Below, one piece after another: positions 25,901 through 33,428 of a stretch of 64,000 nt of DNA. The DNA lies in assembly GCF_016925615.1 (NCBI RefSeq), contig NZ_CP070499.1:4650001-4714000 (forward strand), in the 5' to 3' direction. The position numbers and the translations under genes are program-made. Numbering within the stretch: the first letter of the stretch is position 1; the number at the start of each line of letters is the position of its first letter. The DNA comes from Natronosporangium hydrolyticum (lineage in GTDB: Bacteria; Actinomycetota; Actinomycetes; Mycobacteriales; Micromonosporaceae). A model generated the notes under the pieces. It ran no database searches, was not told the DNA's origin, and saw only the letters and a program-made list of their open reading frames with translations.

Positions 25901-26203
25901 CACCGGAATTTCCCGCCGCCGCGACGGCGGCGGCAGCACCCGCTGCTGCCCGTCCGGGGTGAGCACCGCGCGGAGCATCTCGTGCTGGGTGGTCAACCGG
26001 TGCAGCGCATCGGCCAGCCGGTCGAGGTCCAGGCGTGGCCCATGGAACTCCAGATAGACGTGGCTGGCGACGCCGGAGAGTTCCAGGCCGGGCCGTCGAC
26101 CGAAGACGTACGCGTGTTGGAGATCGGTCAGCGGAAACGCTTCAGATGGTTTCGTCAATAGTGTATCGTCAATGTCAGCGAGCCCTACCGAAACGTCACT
26201 CAT
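22958..26203 (-). CDS. NRPS Cy-A(Cys)-PCP (HlmE-like, dithiolopyrrolone scaffold)
   Basis: The protein has 1,081 residues from ATG 26203 (GGAAGGA upstream). The heterocyclisation domain (about 20-440) has DLLFLDLPS, fitting DxxxxDxxS rather than the HHxxxDG of ordinary condensation domains. The adenylation domain (about 460-965) has FTSGSTGEPKG and NGKVDK. Specificity positions read by eye as D-L-F-N-L-S-L-I-W, a cysteine code. The PCP (about 985-1065) has GGDSL. It ends without TE or reductase. One Cy-A-T protein building Cys-Cys is the holomycin arrangement. The downstream genes GMC, TE, ACAD and GNAT follow in the order I recall for hlmD, C, B and A. Confidence 0.9.
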   Translation of the reverse strand: MSDVSVGLADIDDTLLTKPSEAFPLTDLQHAYVFGRRPGLELSGVASHVYLEFHGPRLDLDRLADALHRLTTQHEMLRAVLTPDGQQRVLPPPSRRREIPVEDLTGQAGSGRRNALARVRAELSQQQPPADQAEPLQVRVSLLGAGEQRLHLRVDLLFLDLPSVLRLLVQWRRGYDQPEWTPPAVAASFRDYPAALTRLRASAAGDRDAAYWQDRLPQLPAAPELPLAVAPEQLGTPSFEHHRVTLDAARWASLAGYARRRQLDPSTVLLAAYAEVLRTWSKTEQFTVIVTSNARQPTHPQIGEVVGEFTTPQLLAVTGRAGQSFAERAADLADQLETDRGHGTVSGIEVMRELARQNGGRAAMPVVFSSTVGAAESAGGDPLASFGEPLHIATATPQVWLENQLWERAGELIVAWHAVEGLFPPGLVADLLAAYQRLLSRLADDEASWELGGGLAGLPPAHAVEQQAANATDEPLPAVRLHDLVAAAAQRRPDAVAVITEAGEFSYRWLTEQAHRLARRLRECCDPRPGTLVAVSMPAGAEQLAAILGVLHSGAAYVAIDPTLPEQRRHALLQRCRVPAVVTDEALREELSWPAGVTVVTGADEATRRCDPAPVTSPQRPDDLAYVIFTSGSTGEPKGVMITHQMAGNTIQDINQRYAVAATDRVLALAPTGFDLSVFDIFGVLGAGGAVVVPAAGRASDPTHWTELADRHGVTIWNTVPAPMQMWVDARSEAADAGVAGGSAADRLRLVLLSGDWIPTDLPARIREQFPAAQVISLGGATEGSIWSVAYPIGEVPPEWPSIPYGKPLANQTLHIYDAWLEPCPTWVTGEIYIGGAGVAAGYWDDPERTAERFLTHPVTGARIYRTGDLGRYLPGGDIEILGREDHQVKINGYRVELGEIEAVLARQPGVRQALVTAPAHPHTGQRQLAAYLVMTGGEPDPARLREAVAQLLPQFMVPSHYLAIDELPITRNGKVDKAALPEPWRHDEGGAPERAAPTNTVEQRLLAIWCKQLGHDDIGVRDGFFDVGGDSLHAVGILREVRQEFGIGPDAEQELIEGLFMNTDIADFGELVGTAAVAAS

Positions 26204-26370
26204 CGAGTCCTTCCGCATCCCTTCGATGGAGGCGAGCAGCCATTCGTACGCGCGGGCGCCCAACAACAGAATTGCGAACCTCGGCGACGACTCCGCCCTC
26301 ATCACGTCGCCCGGCCAGAGTCGCAGTGGCATCGTAGGCACGCCGCCAGGCCGGCGACAAGGCTCAGTGC

Positions 26371-26406
26371 CAATATTTCGATTCCTAATAGCGAATAGCA
26401 ATATTG
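26371..26406. promoter_or_regulatory. AT-rich inverted repeat in the divergent NRPS/acyl-ligase promoter region
   Basis: The 388-bp gap between the divergent starts at 26203 and 26592 holds no gene and is locally AT-rich. The left arm CAATATTTCGATTC (26371-26384) and the right arm (26393-26406) pair at 12 of 14 positions around an 8-nt spacer, a plausible dimeric regulator site or overlapping promoter. No regulator gene lies nearby to match it. Confidence 0.5.
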
Positions 26407-26591
26407 CACTGTCACCATATGACCGACCGGCGCCACCCATAAGGCCAGGCGGGGGCAGACCATTGCGCCATCGGCAATGTGTCGCCAGGGCGGGTGCATG
26501 CGTAGGTCGGAATATGGCCATCCATGCGCCTATTTGCGCGGCCGGAATCGTGCCGACAGAATTGCCGCGGCACGGACCGAAGGGGTGGGCG

Positions 26592-28121
26592 ATGCGGCTC
26601 CAGGATCGGCTCGCACGACTGCTGCGGGAGGCGCCAGCGCGCGCCCAAGCGATCGAACACAATGGCCGGTGGTGGCGGTGGGGCGCGATCCGTTCCTGCG
26701 CCGGAGCCGTGGACACGCTGTTGACTACGGCCGGCGTCGGACCGGGCGGCCGGGTCGGGATCGTGCTGCAGAACCGCCCCGAACAGGTCGCCGCGCTACT
26801 CGCCACGCTCGCCACCGGCCGCAGGGTGGTGCCGTTGCGCCCATGGCCGTCGCCGGACCAGTTAGCGCAAGAAGTGGCGGCCGCAGAGCTCCCGGTGCTG
26901 CTGGGGGCGCCCGAGACGCTGCCAGCCGGGGAACTCCCCCCGGATACCGTGACCGCCGCGGTCGCCGCCGACGGACGGGTCCGGCTGCTCGGTGGCGGGG
27001 GCGCCGCCGGCCGTCGCGCCGCTAACCAGGCAGCGACCCGCCCCCCGGCGCCGGACCACCGGCTCGGCGCGGGGCCGGCGATCGAGATGCTGACCTCCGG
27101 CACGACCGGCCCGCCGAAACGGATCCACCTAACCGAACGGCAACTGGCGGCGTCGCTGCTGGCCAGCGGGCAGCTCCCGGCACCCGGGCAGCTGCTCACC
27201 GACTCGACCTCGCTGGTCGCCGCGCCCCTGGGCCACATCGGCGGGCTCTGGGCGACGCTGGGGGCGCTCACCGGGGGCCGCCGGTTGGTGCTCATGTCCC
27301 GGTTCGGCGCGGTGCCGTGGAGCGAACTCGTTGCCAGACACCAGATCCGGGCGACCTTCCTCGCTCCCGCCGCGATCTGGAACGTGTTGGATGAGGCGGT
27401 CCCGCCGGAGCGGCTACGGTCGCTGAAGCTGGTCACCTCCGGAGCCGCCGCCTGCCCACCAGAGTTGGCGGACCAGTTCTTCCGGCGGTACGGGGCGCGG
27501 GTGCTGATGACCTACGGCGCGACCGAGTTCGTGGGCGCGGTCGCGGGCTGGAGCTACCCGCTGCACGAACAGTGGTGGGAGCGGAAGGCCGGTAGCGCCG
27601 GCCGCGCGTACCCAGGGGTGACGCTGCGGGTGACCGACCCGGCCGGTCAGCCGCTGCCGACCGGCGAGGTCGGCCGACTGGAGGTCCGCACCGAGCAGTC
27701 GGCGCACGGACCACACGAGTGGGTCCGCACCAGCGACCTGGCCGAGCTCGACGACGACGGTTTCCTGTGGCTTCGGGGTCGGGCCGACGACGTGATCGTG
27801 CGCGGCGGATTCAAGGTCCAGCCGGCAACGGTCCAGCGGGCGCTGGAGCGCCACCCGGCGGTCCGGGAGGCCGCGGTGACCGGGCTGCCGGACCCGCGAC
27901 TCGGGCAGGTGCCGGTCGCCGTCGTCGAGGTCCGGCCCGGCCATCGACCACCCACCGAGGCCGAGCTCGATGGGCTGTGCCGGGAGCGGCTCGCGCCGTA
28001 CGAGCGGCCCCGGCACCTGGTGGTGGTGGCGTCGCTACCGCGCACCCCGGCGACCAAGGTGGACCGCGGAGAGGTGCTCGCGCTGGTCCGGACCTCGATC
28101 AACGGCGACCCCGCTGCCTGA
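26592..28121 (+). CDS. Stand-alone acyl/aryl-AMP (CoA) ligase
   Basis: The protein has 509 residues. Start ATG 26592 is preceded by AGGGG; upstream frame is non-coding. It is an ANL-superfamily enzyme with IEMLTSGTTGPPKRI (P-loop), MTYGATEFVG (A5), TSDLAELDDDGFLWLRGRADDVIVRGGFKV (A7-A8 hinge) and the catalytic Lys near TPATKVDRGEV. There is no fused carrier domain. It is divergently transcribed from the Cys NRPS across a shared control region. It could activate a carboxylic acid for the GNAT that caps the ring amine, or serve the kynureninase/NRPS genes on its right. It does not look like a typical salicylate ligase in this context, but substrate is undetermined. Confidence 0.8.
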   Translation: MRLQDRLARLLREAPARAQAIEHNGRWWRWGAIRSCAGAVDTLLTTAGVGPGGRVGIVLQNRPEQVAALLATLATGRRVVPLRPWPSPDQLAQEVAAAELPVLLGAPETLPAGELPPDTVTAAVAADGRVRLLGGGGAAGRRAANQAATRPPAPDHRLGAGPAIEMLTSGTTGPPKRIHLTERQLAASLLASGQLPAPGQLLTDSTSLVAAPLGHIGGLWATLGALTGGRRLVLMSRFGAVPWSELVARHQIRATFLAPAAIWNVLDEAVPPERLRSLKLVTSGAAACPPELADQFFRRYGARVLMTYGATEFVGAVAGWSYPLHEQWWERKAGSAGRAYPGVTLRVTDPAGQPLPTGEVGRLEVRTEQSAHGPHEWVRTSDLAELDDDGFLWLRGRADDVIVRGGFKVQPATVQRALERHPAVREAAVTGLPDPRLGQVPVAVVEVRPGHRPPTEAELDGLCRERLAPYERPRHLVVVASLPRTPATKVDRGEVLALVRTSINGDPAA

Positions 28122-28195
28122 CCGCCCCATAGCCCGGGGAGCGAGGTAGTTCAACCCGCGGAGCTCGCCGAACCCGAGCATCAGCAGGTTGAGCG

Positions 28196-29389
28196 CTATC
28201 GGGCCAGCGCAGCCAACTCCTGAACTGCTCGATGCACATCTTGATAGCTGACGTAGAGGGCGTTGAGTCCGAACCTCAGCAGATTGGGCGGCCGTGAGTC
28301 CCCGATGACCCCCCGGCCGGCAAGGAGTCGCACCAGCTCGTAAGCCTGAGGATGACGAAGCGTGACCTGGCTGCCTCGCCGAGACTCGTCGCATGGGGTA
28401 ACCACCTCGAATCCGAGCGGCACCAGCTCGGACTCCGCGCACTCGATGAGAAAGTTCCCGAGCGCCACACTCTTTGCCCGCACTGCAGCCAGCTCGACGA
28501 GGTCGAATACGGCCAGCGCCGCCTCCAACGCCAACAGCGACAAGACGTGCGGGGTACCGACCCGGGCGCGGGCGATCCCCGGAGCGGGTTGGTACTCGGC
28601 GGCCATCGCGAACGGCTCGGCGTGCCCGGTCCAACCGGTCAGCGGGAGATCCAGCCGGGAATGATGACGCTCGGCGACGTAGATGAACGCTGGCGCCCCG
28701 GGGCCACCGGAGAGGAACTTGTAGGAGCAACCCACGGCAACGTCCACCTCCGCGGCGTCGAGGTCGACCGGCATTGCGCCCACCGCGTGGCAGAGGTCCC
28801 ACATCACCACTGCTCCGGCCCCGTGGGCCTCGGCCGTCAGCTCCCGCAAAGGCCAGAGCTCGCCGGTACGGAAGTCCACCGCCGGCAACGCGAGCACCGC
28901 AATCTCTGCGGCCCGCTCCCGAAGCAGCGCGGGGGCCTCGGCCACCGGCACCAGGAGTAGTCGCTTGCCCAGCATCCGGGCTACCGAGGCGGCGAGGTAG
29001 CGGTCGGTTGGGAAGTGGTCGGAGTCGGTCACGATCAATTCTCGGTCGGGGCGTAGCCGGGCTGCCGCGACCAATGCATTAAATATCTGCACCGTGGTGG
29101 TCTCACCCACCACTGTCTGACCTGCCGCCGCACCCAGCAGTCCGCCGATCCGATCACCGATCCGCTCCGGCGCCTCCCACCAGCCGGCACCGTCCCATCC
29201 CCGGATCAGCTGCTTGCCCCATCCTTCATCTACCACCTCCCGCACCCGGTCTCCCACTCCGCGCGGTAGTGCCCCGAGCGAGTTCCCGTCTAGATAGCAC
29301 ACGTCGTCGGGCAACGCGAAATGTTTTCGGACATGAGCCAACGGATCCTCTTCGTCGAGCCGCTGCGCACGTTCCCAACGTGTGGCCAT
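28196..29389 (-). CDS. kynU: Kynureninase
   Basis: The protein has 397 residues from ATG 29389 (GTG 29392 is also possible; GGAGGT is close upstream). A PLP fold-type I enzyme that cleaves kynurenine or 3-hydroxykynurenine to (3-hydroxy)anthranilate plus alanine. It shows CYLDGNSLGALP, GWGKQLIRGW, VTDSDHFPTDRYLA, DLCHAVGAMPVDLD, the PLP lysine in GCSYKFLSGGPGAP and WTGHAEPFAM. No tryptophan dioxygenase or kynurenine monooxygenase gene is adjacent, so this copy probably provides an anthranilate-type building block to one of the flanking NRPS clusters rather than forming a complete catabolic set. Confidence 0.93.
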   Translation of the reverse strand: MATRWERAQRLDEEDPLAHVRKHFALPDDVCYLDGNSLGALPRGVGDRVREVVDEGWGKQLIRGWDGAGWWEAPERIGDRIGGLLGAAAGQTVVGETTTVQIFNALVAAARLRPDRELIVTDSDHFPTDRYLAASVARMLGKRLLLVPVAEAPALLRERAAEIAVLALPAVDFRTGELWPLRELTAEAHGAGAVVMWDLCHAVGAMPVDLDAAEVDVAVGCSYKFLSGGPGAPAFIYVAERHHSRLDLPLTGWTGHAEPFAMAAEYQPAPGIARARVGTPHVLSLLALEAALAVFDLVELAAVRAKSVALGNFLIECAESELVPLGFEVVTPCDESRRGSQVTLRHPQAYELVRLLAGRGVIGDSRPPNLLRFGLNALYVSYQDVHRAVQELAALAR

Positions 29390-29519
29390 CACACCTCCCG
29401 CAGATTCGGCTCCGGCGACACCGCCCGGGTGACCCCAGGAGGAACGGTCTTCTCGGACCGTACCGACCAGATTGCCGACTGGACAACGACCGACTGGTTT
29501 AGCTGGCAGGGCGCCCGCC

Positions 29520-29539
29520 AGGTACCCGATCGGGTACCT
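29520..29539. promoter_or_regulatory. 20-bp perfect palindrome, candidate operator
   Basis: AGGTACCCGATCGGGTACCT is an uninterrupted palindrome. It lies in the 275-bp gap between divergent kynU and the FtsX permease, 126 bp before the permease start. Fourteen bases (GGTACCCGATCGGG) recur upstream of the MFS exporter at 33318, suggesting one regulator for both transporters. Confidence 0.6.
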
Positions 29540-29664
29540 CCGATGTCTCGTGCCCGCCTCGCCCGGCCCGGGGTTCCCTTCATCCGAGGGCAGGATGTGG
29601 TGACATCTTTAGTGGAAGACCATGGACGCAAACCCATAGCCGCAGACCGGGAGGTAAAGTCCTC

Positions 29665-32202
29665 ATGCTTCGCGCTACCTTCGCTGCGATGCTGCACCGT
29701 AAGCTGCGGCTAGTGCTGTCCGGGCTAGCTGTCCTTATCGGGGTGATGTTTGTCGCCGGTAGCTTGGTCCTCACCGACACCCTAAGTCGATCTTTCGACG
29801 CCGTCTTCTCCGACGCTTACGGCCACAGCGATGTCTGGGTGCAGGGCGACGGTGAGGAGGGCGGCGCACTCGACGGTGAACACGTGCCGAACCTGCCTGG
29901 CTCGGTGCTAGCTGAGATCACCGCGGTGCCGGGCGTTTCGCAAGCCACGGGCCTGGTCCGGGCCGACGGTGCCCGGGTGGTCGGCAGCGATGGACAGGTG
30001 ATCGCCTCGTTCGGACCGCCCCGGCTCGGGGTGAACTGGACCGGTGAGCGCGGCATCGTCGAGCTTCGGGAGGGGCGTGGACCGACCGAAGACAGCGAAG
30101 TCGCCGTCAACGCGGAGCTGGCCAGAGTCGGCGAGTTCCAGGTCGGCGACGAGATCGAGATCCTGACTCGAGAGCCCAAGCAGACATTCACACTGGTGGG
30201 CATCTACGGCTTCGCGGGCGGTAGGGACTCGGTCGGCGGAGTGCATGAGGTGGCATTCACTGATGGCACCGCTCAGCAGCTGATGCTCGGAGAGCCGGGG
30301 GTATGGACCCTCATCGAGGTGCAGGGGGACGGGCCTGCGCCAGACATCCTCCGCGACGAAATCGCCGCAGCGGTCGGTGACAATTTCCGAGTACGAACCG
30401 GCGAGGAGTACGCGAGCCAGCAGGCCGACCAGCTCCAGCAAGGGCTCACCTTCTTCCAGTACATCCTCCTCGGATTCGCCGGCATCGCGCTATTTGTCGG
30501 AGTATTCCTCATCCTGAATACGTTTTCGATCGTCATCGCCCAGCGGACCCGGGAGTTGGCGTTGACTCGGGCGATCGGCGCGAGCCGGCGGCAAGTGGTC
30601 TTGTCTGTGCTGCTGGAGGCGCTGGTCATTGCGGTGCTAGCCGCCGCCGCCGGGATCGCGAGCGGCATCGGGGTTGGCGCGTTGCTCGCGCACCTTGCGG
30701 CTGGCTTCATCGCGCTGCCGATCGCGGAGATCTCGGTAAGCGCGACGACGATCGCCGTCCCGCTGTTGGTGGGCATCGTCGTGACGCTCGGGGCCGCGCT
30801 CAGCCCGGCGCTACGTGCGTCGCGGGTACCACCGGTCGCCGCGTTGCAGAAGGTCACCACCAGCGACCAACCGTTGTCACGGCGGGCGATCGTCGGCGGT
30901 GCCATCAGCGCCGCTGGCGCCGGAACATTACTGTTGGGGCTCCTCGGCCACGCCGGCGAGAACCCACTCTGGGCGGTCCTGGCCGGGGTCCTGGTCAGCT
31001 TGATCGGGGTGACTGTCCTGACCCCGGTGGTGGTCCGCCCCGCAGTTTCCGTGCTGGGGTTGGTCTTCTCCTGGTCGGTATCGGGCCAGCTGGGACGGCT
31101 CAATTCGGGCCGAAACCCTCGCCGGACGGCGGTCACCGCCAGCGCCCTGATGGTCGGGGTAGCGCTGGTGGCAGGCGTCGGTGTCGTCGTCAGCTCGGCG
31201 AAGCAGAGCATCACTCGGCAATCCGAGGACACTATCGCCGCCGACCTGATGATCGCTGGTGAAGCCGCCGGAGCTCGGCCCGCAAGTTTCGACGCCGAGG
31301 TCATCGAACGCGCCGCGGAGCTGCCCGGGGTGGTCGCCGCCAGCGGGCTCTACCGGGACCGGGTGACCTACCGCGGCGAACACCTCCATGTCGATGCCAC
31401 CGACGATCTGGCCGTACTCAATGACATCCTGAGCTTGACCGCCACCGAGGGGGTGTTGGAGACCCTCGGCCCCAGCGACGTAGTCGTCGACCAGGACGTT
31501 GCCGAGGCCTTGGCGCTCAGCATCGGTTCTCAAGTCACCTTCACCCTGTCTCGTGGCGAGGCTGAGCCACATCGCGTGGTCGGCATCTACGAGCCGGCCC
31601 CGGTGGTGGGCGGGGCGATTCTGCCGCTGGCATCCACCTCCCAATTCGACGTTCCGCAACCGATCGTCGGCTTTGTCAGCCTGGCCGAAGGAGCCGCTGT
31701 TGACGACAACCGACGAGAGATCGCCGCATTGCTGGCCGACAGCCCAGAAGTGTCGGTCGTGGACCAGAGCTCCTACATCGAACAGCAGGTCAGCCAGTTC
31801 GACTTTGTCATCGTCATGGTTCAGCTGTTGCTGGCGCTGGCGATCCTGATCGCCGTTCTCGGTATCATCAACACCCTGGTCTTGTCGGTCATCGAGCGGA
31901 CCAGAGAGCTCGGCATGCTGCGAGCGATAGGGTTGACACGCGGATCCGTGGTTCGCATGATCATTGTCGAGTCGGTGGTGATCTCACTCCTCGGCGCGGT
32001 CCTCGGGATCGCCGTCGGTAGTGGGCTGGGCGCCGCTGTGGTGAATGCCCTGCAGGACGAGGGGGTCACCGAGCTAGCTGTCCCGCTCGGTGAACTCGCT
32101 ACCTACCTCGGGATCGCGGCGGTGGTGGGAGTGCTGGCGGCGCTGCTCCCGGCGCTGCGGGCGGCGCGCACCAACGTGCTCGCTGCTGTCGCCGAACAAT
32201 GA
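29665..32202 (+). CDS. FtsX/MacB-type ABC transporter permease, two-repeat (ATPase not seen)
   Basis: The protein has 845 residues from ATG 29665 with GGGAGGT 9 nt upstream. TM1 (about 16-40) precedes a periplasm-type domain. The first FtsX unit (about 265-395) has RTRELALTRAIGASRRQVVLSVLLEALVIAVL. A second TM/extracellular/FtsX unit repeats this (about 495-845) with RTRELGMLRAIGLTRGSVVRMIIVESVVISLLG. Ten or so TM helices are expected. Family members export lipids, peptides or antibiotics, or give bacitracin-type resistance, and need a separate MacB/LolD-like ATPase. None is encoded in this window. Convergent with the aminotransferase, with only 16 bp between. Confidence 0.88.
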   Translation: MLRATFAAMLHRKLRLVLSGLAVLIGVMFVAGSLVLTDTLSRSFDAVFSDAYGHSDVWVQGDGEEGGALDGEHVPNLPGSVLAEITAVPGVSQATGLVRADGARVVGSDGQVIASFGPPRLGVNWTGERGIVELREGRGPTEDSEVAVNAELARVGEFQVGDEIEILTREPKQTFTLVGIYGFAGGRDSVGGVHEVAFTDGTAQQLMLGEPGVWTLIEVQGDGPAPDILRDEIAAAVGDNFRVRTGEEYASQQADQLQQGLTFFQYILLGFAGIALFVGVFLILNTFSIVIAQRTRELALTRAIGASRRQVVLSVLLEALVIAVLAAAAGIASGIGVGALLAHLAAGFIALPIAEISVSATTIAVPLLVGIVVTLGAALSPALRASRVPPVAALQKVTTSDQPLSRRAIVGGAISAAGAGTLLLGLLGHAGENPLWAVLAGVLVSLIGVTVLTPVVVRPAVSVLGLVFSWSVSGQLGRLNSGRNPRRTAVTASALMVGVALVAGVGVVVSSAKQSITRQSEDTIAADLMIAGEAAGARPASFDAEVIERAAELPGVVAASGLYRDRVTYRGEHLHVDATDDLAVLNDILSLTATEGVLETLGPSDVVVDQDVAEALALSIGSQVTFTLSRGEAEPHRVVGIYEPAPVVGGAILPLASTSQFDVPQPIVGFVSLAEGAAVDDNRREIAALLADSPEVSVVDQSSYIEQQVSQFDFVIVMVQLLLALAILIAVLGIINTLVLSVIERTRELGMLRAIGLTRGSVVRMIIVESVVISLLGAVLGIAVGSGLGAAVVNALQDEGVTELAVPLGELATYLGIAAVVGVLAALLPALRAARTNVLAAVAEQ

Positions 32203-32218
32203 CCGGGCGGTCACCGGG

Positions 32219-33229
32219 TCACGAGCGCGGGAACTGCTCAGCGACGCGCAGGAGCACCTCGTTACTGGCTTGGTCGCCGATGCTAACCCGCACCCCGTCA
32301 CCGTCGAAAGCGTGCACCTGCATCCCGGCCTCGGCACAGGCCGCACCGAAGTCCGCTGCCTGGTCAGCTAGGGGCAGCCAGACGAAGTTGCCCTGGCAAT
32401 TCGGCACCGAATAACCCGCTCTCCGCAGCTGCGCCGCCACCCGGTCCCGTTCTGCGGCGATCGTCGCTCGCTGCTGCTGGTACTCCGGCTCCGCGGCGAG
32501 CGCCGCCAGGGCTGCCCGCTGCGACACCGTTGACACGAGGAAGGGCATGGTGACCCCACGCAACGCAGCGATCGGCCCAGGCGGCCCCAGTGCGTATCCC
32601 AGCCGCAGGTCCGCCAACCCGTACGCTTTGGAGAAGCTACGAAGAACAATGAGGTTCGGGTAACGGCCACTACGGAGCAGCTCGATCCCGTCGGCCGCTC
32701 CAGGCTCGGTAGTGAAGTCCCGATACACCTCGTCGAGCACCACGAAAGTACGCCTGGACACCCGACCCAACAGCCGGTTGACATCAGCCTCGGACACAGG
32801 GGTGCCGGTCGGGTTGTTCGGATTGCAGACAAAGACCACCCGAGACCGCCGCCGGACTGCCTTCGCGGTCGCTAACAGATCCTGCTCGGCGCCGCGGAGC
32901 GGCACCCGACGCACCGGCACCTTCATCGCGTTGGCGATCAACGGATACCCTTCGAACGAACGCCAGCCGATCACGATCTCGCCGCGAGCCTGCTTCGTCA
33001 GATGCAGCATCTGCTGGATTAGGCCTGCCCCACCGGCCCCGACCGCGACCTGCGCCTCCGTTACGCCGTGATGGGCGGCGATCGCCGCCGCCAACGTGTC
33101 CGGGTAGGCCTCCGGATAACGGTTGATCGTCCCGCTCGCTTCCCGAATCGCCGTCAGGACACTTGGCGGCGGGGGGAACGGGTTCTCGTTGGCCGACGCG
33201 CGGATGGAAACCGGAACCGGGGCAGTCAC
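32219..33229 (-). CDS. HisC-like PLP aminotransferase
   Basis: The protein has 336 residues from GTG 33229 with AGGAG 7 nt upstream. It is a class I/II fold: SANENPFPPPPSV and NRYPEAYPDTLAAAIAAHHGV at the N-terminus, CNPNNPTGTPV, DEVYRDF and the PLP lysine in RSFSKAYGLADLRLGY. Histidinol-phosphate and aromatic aminotransferases share this pattern. Because no his genes surround it, it more likely handles an aromatic or unusual amino acid precursor for the neighbouring NRPS. Divergent from the MFS exporter. Confidence 0.82.
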   Translation of the reverse strand: MTAPVPVSIRASANENPFPPPPSVLTAIREASGTINRYPEAYPDTLAAAIAAHHGVTEAQVAVGAGGAGLIQQMLHLTKQARGEIVIGWRSFEGYPLIANAMKVPVRRVPLRGAEQDLLATAKAVRRRSRVVFVCNPNNPTGTPVSEADVNRLLGRVSRRTFVVLDEVYRDFTTEPGAADGIELLRSGRYPNLIVLRSFSKAYGLADLRLGYALGPPGPIAALRGVTMPFLVSTVSQRAALAALAAEPEYQQQRATIAAERDRVAAQLRRAGYSVPNCQGNFVWLPLADQAADFGAACAEAGMQVHAFDGDGVRVSIGDQASNEVLLRVAEQFPRS

Positions 33230-33316
33230 GACCGTCTCCTCTCAACGACGTCCACCACGCTACAGCGCGACTGGCACGGCAACAGCCGTTGATCAGCCCG
33301 GACAATCGGGCGCCTG

Positions 33317-33338
33317 GGGTACCCGATCGGGCTGCCCG
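33317..33338. promoter_or_regulatory. Second copy of the GGTACCCGATCGGG motif, candidate operator
   Basis: An imperfect palindrome, GGGGTACCCGATCGGGCTGC extended by two bases, lies in the 199-bp gap between the divergent aminotransferase and MFS exporter starts, about 90-110 bp before the exporter. Its left 14 bases equal those of the palindrome at 29520-29539; the right arm is degenerate. Confidence 0.45.
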
Positions 33339-33428
33339 GTCGCCGCCCACCTTCGCGGCTTGTCCCGCGGACGGCAGGGCGAAAGTGTGGACATCGGTCA
33401 CCCTCTGCATCACGATAAGGAGTCCCGA

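Noticed and set aside
26204-27436. N-terminal extension of the Cys NRPS to 1,492 residues
   Set aside because: The extension crosses the divergent control region and the antisense strand of the ligase. The Cy domain and a ribosome-binding site fit ATG 26203.
22958-28121. Cluster 1 as an aryl-thiazoline siderophore (salicylate ligase plus Cys NRPS)
   Set aside because: There is only one Cy-A-PCP protein, no aryl carrier, salicylate synthase or siderophore receptor, and the flavoenzyme, dithiol oxidase and HFCD set fits dithiolopyrrolones much better.
32200-32213. TGACC-GGGC-GGTCA hairpin at the FtsX stop codon as a terminator
   Set aside because: A 5-bp stem overlapping the stop codon is too weak to support a terminator between these convergent genes.
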